Below are positions 7,768 to 16,697 of a DNA stretch of 39,143 nt, in pieces. Each line of letters opens with the position of its first letter. The stretch's first letter is position 1. The DNA lies in the NCBI GenBank assembly GCA_913061515.1, contig CAJXSF010000031.1, forward strand, positions 1-39,143, given 5' to 3'. The notes under the pieces are model-generated. The model did not search any database and was not told where the DNA came from. It was given only the letters and a program-made list of their open reading frames with translations. The stretch comes from an uncultured Gammaproteobacteria bacterium (GTDB lineage: Bacteria; Pseudomonadota; Gammaproteobacteria; Pseudomonadales; Pseudohongiellaceae). Made by a program: the position numbers and the translations under genes.

Positions 7768-10203
7768 ATGTCAAATCGAACAAAAGTCATGCCTATTGTA
7801 TGTGTAGGCGCTGCGTTGCTCGCTGGGCAATCGGCAACTGTGAATGCTCAAACCGAGCCTAGCACCCCGCGCACTGCGAGCGCCACGATCGAAAGCGTTA
7901 TTGTCACTGGTACTCGTCGTAGCGAGCGTACAGTTTTCGACTCAAGTGCGCCAATCGATGTCGTATCGTTTCGAGAGATTAACAATACGGCTTCTGAGGA
8001 CTTATCGGATGTGATGGCACAACTAGTGCCTTCTTATAAAGTGCAACGTTTGCCGATGAATGACGGTATGGCATTTGTGCGCCCAGCGACTCTGCGCGCA
8101 TTGTCGCCTGACCATACATTAGTGCTTATTAATGGCAAACGGCGACACCGTTCTGCTTTGCTTGGCGGCAATGGCGCACAAGCACCTGACCTTGCACAGA
8201 TTCCTACATTCGCTATCGGTCGCGTCGAGGTGTTGCGTGACGGTGCTTCTGCTCAATATGGTTCTGATGCTATTGCGGGTGTGATCAATATTATTCTTGA
8301 CGACAATATCGGTTTTCGCAGTTTTGCACAGTATTCCGAGTATAGCGAAGGCGATGGCGAGAATGCTCGCTTCGGTGCCAAAGGGGGCGTAGAGCTAGGG
8401 GATGCCGGTTTCATCACAGCAGCGGTCGAGTTTTCCGATGCAGAGAAAACCTCGCGCAGCCGTCAGCGCCCAGACGCAATTCAGTTTGCATTAGACCACC
8501 CAGAGGTAGTTGTCCCTAACCCAGTGCAAAACTGGGGGCAGCCTGCAACACAAGCGCTGCGCTTCATGGTGAACTCTGAATACGCCCTATCTTCGACGCT
8601 TGCTCTTTATGCTTTTGGTTCATATGGTGAGGGTGAAGGGCTTTCCGATTTCAATTGGAGAAACCCAGATTCTACAAGTGCGTTTAATATCACCGATGTT
8701 TATCCTGGTTTCGATCTACGAGACGTCTTTCCTGCTGGCTTTTCGCCGCAGTTTGGGCACGAGGATGAAGACAAAGCATTCACCGTTGGCATCAATGGCG
8801 AGATCAATCCTCAGTTAACCTGGGATCTTAGTGCTGGCTACGGTAGCAATAAAATTGACTACAATATGTCCAATAGCATCAATGCTTCGCTTGGCCCCAA
8901 TAGCCCAACGGCTTTTTATATTGGCGCCTTGCAGCAGAGTGAGTCTAATCTCAACCTGGATTTTGGGTATGAGTTAAATCTCGGCGCGGGAGTTGCACCT
9001 AGCAACCTAGCGTTTGGTCTAGAGCACCGTAAAGAAACCTATAAGATTAAGCAGGGTGATGTGGCCTCGTATGCTATTGGCCCTGGTGCGAATGCAGGTT
9101 TACCCTCGGGTTCGAATGGGTTCCCAGGCTTTAGCCCTGACCAAGCAGGGGAGTCCGATCAGACTAGTTCATCTGCCTATGTTGATCTCGAAGTGCCTGT
9201 AACCGAGGCCTTTACCTTTGGTGTTGCCGCTCGCTATGAGGACTATTCTGAGCATGACGACACGATCCTAACTGGCAAGGTCACTGGTCGTTATGAGCTA
9301 AGCGAAAACCTAGCCCTGCGGGCGACTGTTTCCAATGGCTTTAGAGCGCCAACGCCTGGGCAGCTGTTTAGTGAGCGTACCTCGCAAGGGCTTGATACAG
9401 TCACTTTGAATATTTTCACAAATGGTCGTTTCTCACCTGTCGGGCCTATTGCTGGGATTGTTTCGCAGCGCGCTGGAGTCGATATCAAACCTCTAGATGC
9501 CGAGGAGTCTACCAACTTGAGTGCGGGGGTTGTGTACCGAAACGATGCAGGATTCAACTCGAGTATCGATTTCTACCGCATCGATGTCGACAATCGTTTT
9601 GGCACATCAACAAGCTTCACATTGACAGAGGCCGAACGTTCTCAATTGATCGCGCTAGGCGTGCCGGGCGGGGAAGGGATCACGCGTGTGAATTTCTTTC
9701 AGAATGATTTTGATACCCGCTCTCAAGGCATAGACGTAGTGTTAGGGTACAGCACTGAACTTGGTGCCGGTCAGCTATCACTCTCAAGCTCTTTCAACTA
9801 TAACAAGACTGAAGTGGTTGGGGGCTCCTTTGTAGACAACGATACTAGCCGCATCCGATTCGAGAAAAACTTGCCGCAGCAAACAATGAACTTAAGCGCA
9901 ACTTATGGCATTGGTGCTTTTGATTTCATGGCGCGTATTCGCCATTACGGAAAGTGGACCGATTTCTCGTTCAACGCAGCAGGTGACATTCATCAAGACT
10001 TTGGTGCGGAGCAGTTCACCGACGTGTCAGCAACGTACAATGTGAATGATAGTCTAACGATTCGTTTCGGAGCTGAGAACGTGTTTGACCAGTATCCAGA
10101 TGAAGCGCAATATCAAGCCAATCGCGGCTTGATCTATTCGCGCAATGCGCCCTACGACACAGATGGTCGCAGCATGTATTTGCGATTAGACCTTAGCTTG
10201 TAA
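7768..10203 (+). CDS. TonB-dependent outer-membrane receptor
   Basis: An 811-residue outer-membrane beta-barrel that imports a ligand using TonB energy. A signal peptide (about residues 1-28, ending VNAQ) is followed by a TonB-box-like ESVIVTG, then the plug domain. Plug landmarks are APIDVVSFREI, LVLINGKRRH, and VEVLRDGASAQYGSDAIAGVINIIL. The barrel repeats run to the C-terminus (MYLRLDLSL), which ends in Leu rather than the usual Phe. AGAAAGGG before the ATG is a good ribosome-binding site, preceded by a hairpin. A strong terminator follows. The ligand is unknown; no siderophore or cobalamin genes lie nearby, and the divergent neighbour is a Tat-exported PLP enzyme. Confidence 0.93.
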   Translation: MSNRTKVMPIVCVGAALLAGQSATVNAQTEPSTPRTASATIESVIVTGTRRSERTVFDSSAPIDVVSFREINNTASEDLSDVMAQLVPSYKVQRLPMNDGMAFVRPATLRALSPDHTLVLINGKRRHRSALLGGNGAQAPDLAQIPTFAIGRVEVLRDGASAQYGSDAIAGVINIILDDNIGFRSFAQYSEYSEGDGENARFGAKGGVELGDAGFITAAVEFSDAEKTSRSRQRPDAIQFALDHPEVVVPNPVQNWGQPATQALRFMVNSEYALSSTLALYAFGSYGEGEGLSDFNWRNPDSTSAFNITDVYPGFDLRDVFPAGFSPQFGHEDEDKAFTVGINGEINPQLTWDLSAGYGSNKIDYNMSNSINASLGPNSPTAFYIGALQQSESNLNLDFGYELNLGAGVAPSNLAFGLEHRKETYKIKQGDVASYAIGPGANAGLPSGSNGFPGFSPDQAGESDQTSSSAYVDLEVPVTEAFTFGVAARYEDYSEHDDTILTGKVTGRYELSENLALRATVSNGFRAPTPGQLFSERTSQGLDTVTLNIFTNGRFSPVGPIAGIVSQRAGVDIKPLDAEESTNLSAGVVYRNDAGFNSSIDFYRIDVDNRFGTSTSFTLTEAERSQLIALGVPGGEGITRVNFFQNDFDTRSQGIDVVLGYSTELGAGQLSLSSSFNYNKTEVVGGSFVDNDTSRIRFEKNLPQQTMNLSATYGIGAFDFMARIRHYGKWTDFSFNAAGDIHQDFGAEQFTDVSATYNVNDSLTIRFGAENVFDQYPDEAQYQANRGLIYSRNAPYDTDGRSMYLRLDLSL

Positions 10204-10223
10204 GCTAGGCGAGCGTGCGTACA

Positions 10224-10256
10224 GGGAAGGGGGGGGGCGCCCTCTTCCCGTCTTTT
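10224..10256 (+). terminator. Rho-independent terminator of the TonB receptor gene
   Basis: A GC-rich stem (GGGAAG and GGG pairing with CCC and CTTCCC, one G-T wobble) with a G-rich loop is followed by GTCTTTT, 21 bases after the stop codon. The run of ten G's in the 5' arm is striking and could be an indel-prone site. Confidence 0.7.
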
Positions 10257-10554
10257 AAGTGTTTTTTCTGGTGATAAACAATTCTGGGTGCAACGAGCCT
10301 TCGTAGTAATTCTCACCCTCTTCGAGTTTCTCTTTGATTTTAGCAATCGCCTCATCGTTGACACAGGCGATACTCCAGTCCTGAATGCGGCCAGCACTGC
10401 CACCTTTGTTAAGGTTGCGAATGATCGCCAATGTTCCATCATCGAGCTCTACGCGCCACTCATAGGCATTGGCTTCTGGATCCGCGAGGTGCGGATTGCC
10501 AAATAGGGACACTAGCATCGCAACTGTCGTGCTTATTTCACTTTGGTGAGTCAT
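10255..10554 (-). CDS. Small conserved-looking protein of unknown function
   Basis: A 99-residue soluble protein with no signal peptide or membrane helix. It alternates short hydrophobic strands and turns (EWRVELDDGTLAIIRN, then IQDWSIACVND) before a charged helix (AIAKIKEKLEEGENYYEG), which looks like a compact alpha/beta fold. GGAT precedes the ATG. It is convergent with the TonB receptor gene, and its stop nearly touches that gene's terminator. Another minus-strand frame through the same bases (10152-10442) is a shadow: it is Arg/Leu-rich and runs into the receptor. The family is not recognised; it may regulate or bind a small ligand, but nothing visible shows this. Confidence 0.65.
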   Translation of the reverse strand: MTHQSEISTTVAMLVSLFGNPHLADPEANAYEWRVELDDGTLAIIRNLNKGGSAGRIQDWSIACVNDEAIAKIKEKLEEGENYYEGSLHPELFITRKNT

Positions 10555-10699
10555 TGCTTGATCCTCTGGGTAATACGATTGCTAGAGCTTAGCATTGATC
10601 GCGAAGCTTCAGTGTATTGGCGGTAGAAAAAGTGGCTTTGCTATGCGTATACTTTAACGGCAGTCTCTGTGTCGAATAAGGACAAAATGGTAGCTAACT

Positions 10700-12043
10700 A
10701 TGGCGATGGTGTACGTGCTCTTTCTAATCATTGGCTTCATTGTCATCGCGACAAGCAAGTTTAAGATTAGCCCCTTTATTACCCTTTTATTAGCTGCCTT
10801 CATTGCGGCCTTTGCCTATGGATTGCCTTTGGGCGATATCGATAGCGTGATTCGAGGTGGTTTCGGTAATATCCTAGGCAGCATAGGACTAATCATCGTA
10901 TTAGGCACTTTGATCGGGGTGATTCTAGAGCGCAGCGGCGCGGCCATAGTGATGGCACAGACAATCATTAAGTTATTCGGTAGTCGTTTTCCTACCTTGA
11001 CCATGTCTATCGTGGGTTTCTTTGTCTCAATCCCTGTATTTTGCGATTCTGGTTATGTCATTCTCAATTCTCTAAAACGTTCGCTTGCACGTTCTTTGCA
11101 AGTCTCTCCTGTTTCATTAAGTGTGGCATTAGCTACGGGGTTATTCGCGACGCATACCTTAGTGCCTCCAACCCCTGGCCCGATTGCGGCTTCTGCCAAT
11201 TTAGACTTGGGAGACAGTCTTGGTTTAGTCATTATTGTTGGCTTTGTTTTCGCTGTAATAGCCGCGCTGGCTGGTTTGTTTTGGGCGAGATTGTGCCGGA
11301 ATTTGCCTAGCACAGAACTGCAGGCGGAAGATTCGCTAGAGCAAGGCAGCGCCCCTGACCCAGTCGATTACCCAAGTGCGCTTGCCTCTTTCGCCCCTAT
11401 ATTCGTGCCGATCATTCTGATTTGCTTAGGTTCGGTCGCCAATTACCCTGCAGACGTGTTTGGCAGAGGGTCACTCTACGAAGTATTTAACTTTATTGGT
11501 AAACCTCTTAATGCCTTGATGTTAGGTCTAGGTTTTGCGTTAGTGCTGCTGCGCGAAGAAGACAAAGCGTCTGTTTTTGCACTGCATTGTCAAAAGGCAT
11601 TTCAAGTAGCCGCTCCCATACTTCTAGTAACGGGTGCTGGTGGAGCGTTTGGGGCAGTGTTATCCGCAACCCCCTTAGGAGAGTATCTAGGCCGTAGTCT
11701 TTCCGCGCTTGGTTTGGGGGTATTGATGCCTTTTATTGTGGCTGCAGCTTTGAAGAGTGCCCAAGGCTCCTCCACTGTTGCTATGGTGGCAGGCTCGGCA
11801 TTGGTGGCTCCACTATTGTCGCAAGTAGGTTTAGACTCAGAGATGGGCAGAGTCCTCACCGTTATGGCCATTGGGGCGGGGGCAATGACCGTTTCCCATG
11901 CAAATGATAGCTATTTTTGGGTGGTGAGCCAGTTCAGTAAAATGGACGTGGCGACGGCCTATCGCGCGCATACTGGGGCGACTCTTGCCATGGGGCTCAC
12001 GACGATGTGTGCAATTTTTCTAGCCTCCTTAATTTTTATCTAG
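10700..12043 (+). CDS. GntP-family permease, probably for glycerate
   Basis: A 447-residue inner-membrane proton symporter of the gluconate permease family. Family features visible: an N-terminal double helix, GTLIGVILERSGAA, the conserved VSIPVFCDSGYVIL segment, ATHTLVPPTPGPIAA, and the C-terminal ISVSHANDSYFW-like region (here TVSHANDSYFWVVSQF). Members import gluconate, idonate, fructuronate or glycerate. The next gene, 31 bases downstream, is a glycerate kinase, which points to D-glycerate (inference). ATGs at 10700 and 10706 are both possible; AAGGA is 17 bases upstream of the first and better spaced for an out-of-frame ATG at 10687. TATACT at 10648-10653 is a possible -10 box. Confidence 0.92.
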   Translation: MAMVYVLFLIIGFIVIATSKFKISPFITLLLAAFIAAFAYGLPLGDIDSVIRGGFGNILGSIGLIIVLGTLIGVILERSGAAIVMAQTIIKLFGSRFPTLTMSIVGFFVSIPVFCDSGYVILNSLKRSLARSLQVSPVSLSVALATGLFATHTLVPPTPGPIAASANLDLGDSLGLVIIVGFVFAVIAALAGLFWARLCRNLPSTELQAEDSLEQGSAPDPVDYPSALASFAPIFVPIILICLGSVANYPADVFGRGSLYEVFNFIGKPLNALMLGLGFALVLLREEDKASVFALHCQKAFQVAAPILLVTGAGGAFGAVLSATPLGEYLGRSLSALGLGVLMPFIVAAALKSAQGSSTVAMVAGSALVAPLLSQVGLDSEMGRVLTVMAIGAGAMTVSHANDSYFWVVSQFSKMDVATAYRAHTGATLAMGLTTMCAIFLASLIFI

Positions 12044-12074
12044 GCTTGCGTTCTTTCTAGTAAATAGGTGATGT

Positions 12075-13205
12075 ATGCGAATATTAGTGGCTCCTGACTC
12101 CTTCAAAGAATGTCTTTCAGCGGCGCAAGTTAGCAGTGCAATCGCAAGCGGTTGGCGCCAAGCAGCCCCCAATGATGAGATCGTCGAGTTACCGATGGCT
12201 GATGGTGGTGAAGGCACAACGCAGATTCTCGTTGATAGAAAACAAGGGCGTCTACAACATTGCCAAGTTGAAGGCCCCTTAGGGTCACCCATATCGGCCT
12301 ATTATGGCGTAGTCGATGACGGCCGCACGGCGATTGTTGAAGTCGCGCAAGCTAGCGGTCTGCAAAGTGTGCCAGAAAATAAGCGTGATGCTTTGCTCAG
12401 CAGCAGTTATGGCACAGGAGAGTTGCTACGCATTGCACTCGAGTCCGGAGCGCAAACATTAATCATTGGCCTAGGAGGAAGTGCTTGTACGGATGCTGGC
12501 GCCGGGATGCTGCAGGCTCTAGGGGCAAAGCTCTTGGATCAAGATGGCAAGCAGATCCCTCGTGGAGGGAGCTCACTAGTTGCGCTCGCCTCAATTGATC
12601 TTTCCGAAGTGCTAAAGCGCGTTGCTGGTAAACAATTAATTGTCGCCACGGATGTGAGCAATATGCTGCTGGGTAAGCAGGGTGCTGCGCATGTTTTTGG
12701 TCCCCAGAAAGGCGCAGGGGTAAATGCAGTGGCGTTGCTAGAGCACAACTTGGAACATTTTGCTCGCTGTGCCAGTGCGCATGGATTCGAGATTAGTAAG
12801 TTTCCAGGGAGCGGTGCGGCAGGGGGCATCGGCGGTGCTTTGGGCGGCATGCTTGGCGCGCAGATTTGCTCTGGCGTGCAGATAGTCATGCAGGCACTCG
12901 ATTTTGAGAAAGAACTAAAGGGCGTCGATTTAGTGATTACTGGTGAAGGGTCTATGGACTCTCAAAGCGCCGCAGGCAAAGTGCCTGCGGGCGTTTGTGC
13001 CATGGCCAAACGCGCGCAAGTGCCGGTCATTGGCGTTGCAGGAATGGTTGGCAGTGAGTTGCAAGCATTGCATGATATCGGTTTGGCTGCTGTATTTTCG
13101 ATCGCCCAAGGCCCCACTAGCAAGGCGGACGCTTTGGCCAATGCCGCTAGTAATCTTGCAAACACAGCAGAGCAAATAGGGCGTCTGGTGCACGCCTTTC
13201 GTTAA
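12075..13205 (+). CDS. Glycerate kinase (GarK/GlxK type, 2-phosphoglycerate-forming)
   Basis: Phosphorylates D-glycerate with ATP, feeding lower glycolysis. 376 residues matches the GK-I family norm (about 380). Landmarks are the N-terminal MRILVAPDSFKECLSAAQV, PMADGGEGTTQ, LIIGLGGSACTDAGAGMLQALGA, the nucleotide-region GSGAAGGIGGALGGMLGA, and LVITGEGSMDSQSAAGKVPAGV. AGGTGAT precedes the ATG. It is the second gene of a two-gene operon with a GntP permease, forming an uptake-and-phosphorylation module. It converges on the next gene with only 9 bases between stops and no obvious terminator. Confidence 0.93.
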   Translation: MRILVAPDSFKECLSAAQVSSAIASGWRQAAPNDEIVELPMADGGEGTTQILVDRKQGRLQHCQVEGPLGSPISAYYGVVDDGRTAIVEVAQASGLQSVPENKRDALLSSSYGTGELLRIALESGAQTLIIGLGGSACTDAGAGMLQALGAKLLDQDGKQIPRGGSSLVALASIDLSEVLKRVAGKQLIVATDVSNMLLGKQGAAHVFGPQKGAGVNAVALLEHNLEHFARCASAHGFEISKFPGSGAAGGIGGALGGMLGAQICSGVQIVMQALDFEKELKGVDLVITGEGSMDSQSAAGKVPAGVCAMAKRAQVPVIGVAGMVGSELQALHDIGLAAVFSIAQGPTSKADALANAASNLANTAEQIGRLVHAFR

Positions 13206-13214
13206 ACCCTAAGC

Positions 13215-14387
13215 TTAGTTTTCGAGCTTAAATGTTAGCCCAGCGTTCTCTTGTAATCGTGTAATGAGAAGTTGGCCTAAGGCTGCCCCAGGGGTCCATA
13301 TTCCACCACTGGCAGCTTTTGGGTTTTTCAATAAACAAACCGCTGTTTCGGCAATCATTTTCGAAGTAGATCCATAGCCGGGGTCTTTATCGCCTTGCAC
13401 GCTTGCCAAGATGACGCCGCCTTCGTCATTGCTGCCGGCAAAAAGGACATCGTAGCTACCGTTTTCGCGCTCTTCTTTACTTGGACCGTCACCGGGCTTT
13501 AAGTCACTTTTGGCCATCGATTTGTCGGCCGCCACAGCGTTCGCGATAGCTTTACCCTGTTCGCCTGGGCCAGTTAGGAGCATCTCATCGTAGACGAAGT
13601 CTTTTCCAAAAGCGTGTTTGAGTAGGTAGTTTGTGCGGTGCACATTTTTAGTATTAATAGTGGCCATTATAAAGGGGGCAGACCAACTGTTTAGATCGTC
13701 TTCATAGATTGGGGCTGCGCCACTGGGTTGCTCAGGTCCTTTGACCCCTTCAGTCAATGCAAAGGGGTCTTGTAGCACTTTCACGAGATCTGGTTTCTTG
13801 GCTGCGCTGGCCATTGTGGCTTTCAAGCTAGCGAGTGTGCCACCGGAAAACCCGCCTTTCATTGTGCGGACGCGACCTTTTACACGAGGCATGCTCGAAC
13901 CAAAGCGTTGCTTCGCAGCGTCTTGTAAAAAGACCACTCCCAAATCAAATGGAATCGAATCAAAGCCGCAAGAGAATACGATTCGCGCACCGCTTTGTCT
14001 TGCTGCTTGCTCATAGTTGGCAATCATTTCGTGCATCCACCCAGGCTCGCCACATAAATCGACGTAGTCGGTGCCTGCGGCGGCACAGGCTGCAATAAGT
14101 GCCGTCCCATAGAGTTGATAAGGTCCTACGGTGCTGATTACAACGTCCGTATTATTAACCATGGCATTTAAGGAGTCTTTATCGTCAGCATCGCAAATGA
14201 CAAAGGGCACGTTCTGGCCTAATCCTAATTTGGCAGCGACGCTGTCGAGTTTTTCTTGATTTCGACCAGCCATTGCCCACTTCACTTCGCCGCCGATGCC
14301 ATATTGCTGATTTAGATATTCACAGATGAGTTGTCCTGTGTAGCCAGTAGCGCCGTAAACGGTAATGCCAAATTGTCGTTCAGACAT
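13215..14387 (-). CDS. Saccharopine-dehydrogenase-like NAD(P)-binding oxidoreductase
   Basis: A 390-residue protein with an N-terminal Rossmann fold (ITVYGATGYTGQLICEYL, then MAGRNQEKL and NTDVVISTVGPYQLYG). This is the hallmark of the saccharopine-dehydrogenase-like/trans-acting enoyl reductase group. CGFDSIPFDLGVVFLQD and VRTMKGGFSGGTLASLK are typical of that group. Relatives reduce enoyl or unsaturated lipid intermediates; others have unknown substrates. It is the second gene of a likely operon with an SDR, 30 bases downstream of it, and lies near a P450-ferredoxin pair, so a role in lipid oxidation-reduction is plausible (inference). Lysine-pathway saccharopine dehydrogenase is unlikely because this group is distinct. 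Confidence 0.85.
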   Translation of the reverse strand: MSERQFGITVYGATGYTGQLICEYLNQQYGIGGEVKWAMAGRNQEKLDSVAAKLGLGQNVPFVICDADDKDSLNAMVNNTDVVISTVGPYQLYGTALIAACAAAGTDYVDLCGEPGWMHEMIANYEQAARQSGARIVFSCGFDSIPFDLGVVFLQDAAKQRFGSSMPRVKGRVRTMKGGFSGGTLASLKATMASAAKKPDLVKVLQDPFALTEGVKGPEQPSGAAPIYEDDLNSWSAPFIMATINTKNVHRTNYLLKHAFGKDFVYDEMLLTGPGEQGKAIANAVAADKSMAKSDLKPGDGPSKEERENGSYDVLFAGSNDEGGVILASVQGDKDPGYGSTSKMIAETAVCLLKNPKAASGGIWTPGAALGQLLITRLQENAGLTFKLEN

Positions 14388-14417
14388 AGTTAAATCCTTA
14401 GTGATTTTGAAAATACC

Positions 14418-15308
14418 TTAACCAGTAAAACCCACAGGCTCTTCGTCTAAAATGTGGGCGAGCAGAGGGCTTTTTTGCGCACGCTCGAATGCGGCATCGA
14501 TCGCCCGGTAACGTTGTTGTACAAGCTGGCGGTAGTTTGGGTGAGTAAAGATGTACAGCTCGTTAGCATTCATCGCTTCGATGACGCGCTCCCCGACAAT
14601 ATCGACAGCCAGTCCGTTGTCGATAACTCGTTGCATATGTGCTGCGGCGGCCAGTTGTTTTTCGCTAGGCGGGTTAGAGGCTTTGTTGTCCTTATAGCGC
14701 TCTTGTTTATTGCGATGGGAGAGATTTATGCGAGTTTGTACAAACGCAGGGCATAGGACGCTGACGAAAATCTGATGACGTTTGAGCTCTTGATACCAAC
14801 TTTCGGAAAGGCTTACGACAGCCCCTTTTGTGGCTGTATAGGCGCCAGCATAGGGAACCCCCATCATACCTGCCATCGATGCGACATTAATAATATGTCC
14901 GCCTGCCCCGTGCCGCTTAATCTGTGGCACCACGTATTGCATACCGTAGAGGACACCCATCATATTGACGTCGGTGACCCACTGCCAATCTTTATGATTG
15001 GTGCTCTCGATGCTGCCGTTGCGCCCGCCTACCCCAGCATTATTGACGAGTATGTGGATGTCTCCAAAGCGCGCTTGCGTTTGTTCCACAAGGCTAGGCC
15101 ATTGTGCGGGATCGGCAACATCCATGGTGACGCTTAGCACGGCAATATCACGCCTACCTAAGTCTTCTGCCGCGATCTTTAGTTGCTCTCCATCAATATC
15201 GGCTAAGACGATTTGTGCGCCTCTTTTGCCGAATGCCTTGGCAATGCTGAGCCCTATGCCTTCAGCTGCGCCGGTGATGATAGCCGTTTTGCCTTTATAG
15301 TCGATCAT
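14418..15308 (-). CDS. SDR-family NAD(P)-dependent oxidoreductase
   Basis: A 296-residue classical short-chain dehydrogenase. The cofactor motif TGAAEGIG is at about residues 12-19, NNAG at 89-92, and the catalytic triad is S144, Y157 and K161 (YTATK). D37-D39 after the second strand (LADID) suggests preference for NAD+. The C-terminal extension (about 250-296) is longer than in minimal SDRs, as in those acting on bulky hydrophobic substrates. It is first of a likely two-gene operon with the saccharopine-dehydrogenase-like gene. The substrate is unknown; the P450 nearby fits oxidation of long-chain or steroid-like alcohols (inference). Confidence 0.9.
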   Translation of the reverse strand: MIDYKGKTAIITGAAEGIGLSIAKAFGKRGAQIVLADIDGEQLKIAAEDLGRRDIAVLSVTMDVADPAQWPSLVEQTQARFGDIHILVNNAGVGGRNGSIESTNHKDWQWVTDVNMMGVLYGMQYVVPQIKRHGAGGHIINVASMAGMMGVPYAGAYTATKGAVVSLSESWYQELKRHQIFVSVLCPAFVQTRINLSHRNKQERYKDNKASNPPSEKQLAAAAHMQRVIDNGLAVDIVGERVIEAMNANELYIFTHPNYRQLVQQRYRAIDAAFERAQKSPLLAHILDEEPVGFTG

Positions 15309-15502
15309 ATAGTGAGCCTGTGCATAAATTGATGGGACTTACTTTAACTGAAACTAGGCTTATTGCTAGCGAAAGCGACCATTCGTTCGATATATTTTGT
15401 TTATCGATTGCGCGGCTTGTGCCACAAAGCCTAAGAGAGTGAAATGTAATAAGTTGTTGTATAGTGAGCCCATAAATACTCAATAAGACTCGGAATAAAA
15501 TA

Positions 15503-16644
15503 ATGAAAAAATCCTTGCGCAAGTTATTAAGCTCCACGTTATTGCTGGCTTCTATGAGTCCGCTGGCAGCAATAAGTGATGAGCCGGCGGTTCTACGTAT
15601 TGACCACTATGTTCCCGTGCAGTCAAAGGCGCCAGTCATGGAAAAGCAATTAGCGCAACTCTATGTTCGTGAACGCACATTGGCCGCAGCGACACTGCGC
15701 AGCGCGAATCTCGAAGGGCAGGTGGTGCTCTTCATCCATGGTGCGGGGACGCCTGCAGAAGTGGCATTTGATGTGCCAGTGAAGGGCTATAGTTGGATGT
15801 CTTATCTAGCGATGGCGGGCTATGACACTTTCGCTATGGACACTACTGGTTATGGCCGCTCCACAAGACCCTATGTGATGAATGATGTGTGCAATCTTTC
15901 TGCACAAGCGCAGCAGGAATTTATCCCCGCGATGATCCCCGAGCCTTGCGAGCCTAGTTATGCGTATGCAACAACGACAATCGAATCGGATTGGCATGAC
16001 ATCGACAATGTTGTCGAATATATCCGTACCCTGCGCGGGGTTGAGAAAGTCCATTTGGTTGCGTGGTCATTAGGTGGGCCAAGGGCGGCAGGATATGCTG
16101 CACAACATCCTGAAAAGGTTGAAAGAGTCGTAATACTGGCACCGGCCTACAGCCGTACGCGCAGTGCAACAGCTCCGGAGTCCCTGCCTGCCCCTGGGGT
16201 GGCATTTTCGAAACAATCCCATCAGGACTTTGTCCGCAATTGGGATCGACAAGTGGGCTGCGAAGCGCAGTATGACCCCGAGGTGCGTGAGGCCATTTGG
16301 CAGGATATGTTAGCGTCCGATTCTGTCGGGGCGACATGGGGGGCAGGCGTTAGACGTGCCCCAGTCACTAGCGTCTGGGGTTGGAATCAACAAGTAGTAA
16401 GTGGCACCATGACGCCCATGCTATTGGTCGCAGGCGTTCATGATGCACAATTCCTCCTAGCCGCGTGACAGAAATGTTTGAAGACTTAGGTGCGAACGAA
16501 AAAGTATTAATGGATCTTGGGTGCGCCTCTCACAACGCCATGTGGGAGAAAAACGCCGAACTATTGTTTGATGCAAGCCTACAATGGTTAAACGACGGTG
16601 AGGTCGACGGCGTTTCGAATGGGATTGTAAGAAAAGGCTATTAA
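15503..16644 (+). pseudogene. Exported alpha/beta hydrolase, interrupted by a one-base frameshift
   Basis: A signal peptide (about residues 1-25) leads into an alpha/beta hydrolase: oxyanion-hole HGAG (79-82), nucleophile elbow VAWSLGG with Ser189, and a likely catalytic acid in GVHD (D314). The frame then stops at 16468 (QFLLAA-stop). In the +2 frame from 16453 the family sequence continues without a gap: PPSRVTEMFEDLG, then CASHNAMWE with the catalytic His (16531-16533), to a stop at 16642-16644. One missing base near 16451-16454 (most simply CCC read as CC) explains this. As given, the protein loses its catalytic His and is inactive. Either a true mutation or an assembly error; the intact downstream frame suggests it is recent or artificial. 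Confidence 0.85.
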
Positions 16645-16697
16645 CCCCTAAATGCTATGTCTCGTGAGTCATTGTTTTTGTTGCATTGCACAGACGT

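Noticed and set aside
10152..10442. Minus-strand frame overlapping the TonB receptor end
   Set aside because: Overlaps both the receptor gene and the better-supported small gene at 10255-10554.
12539..12889. Pro/Ala/Cys-rich minus-strand frame inside glycerate kinase
   Set aside because: Composition is typical of an antisense shadow of a Gly/Ala-rich gene.
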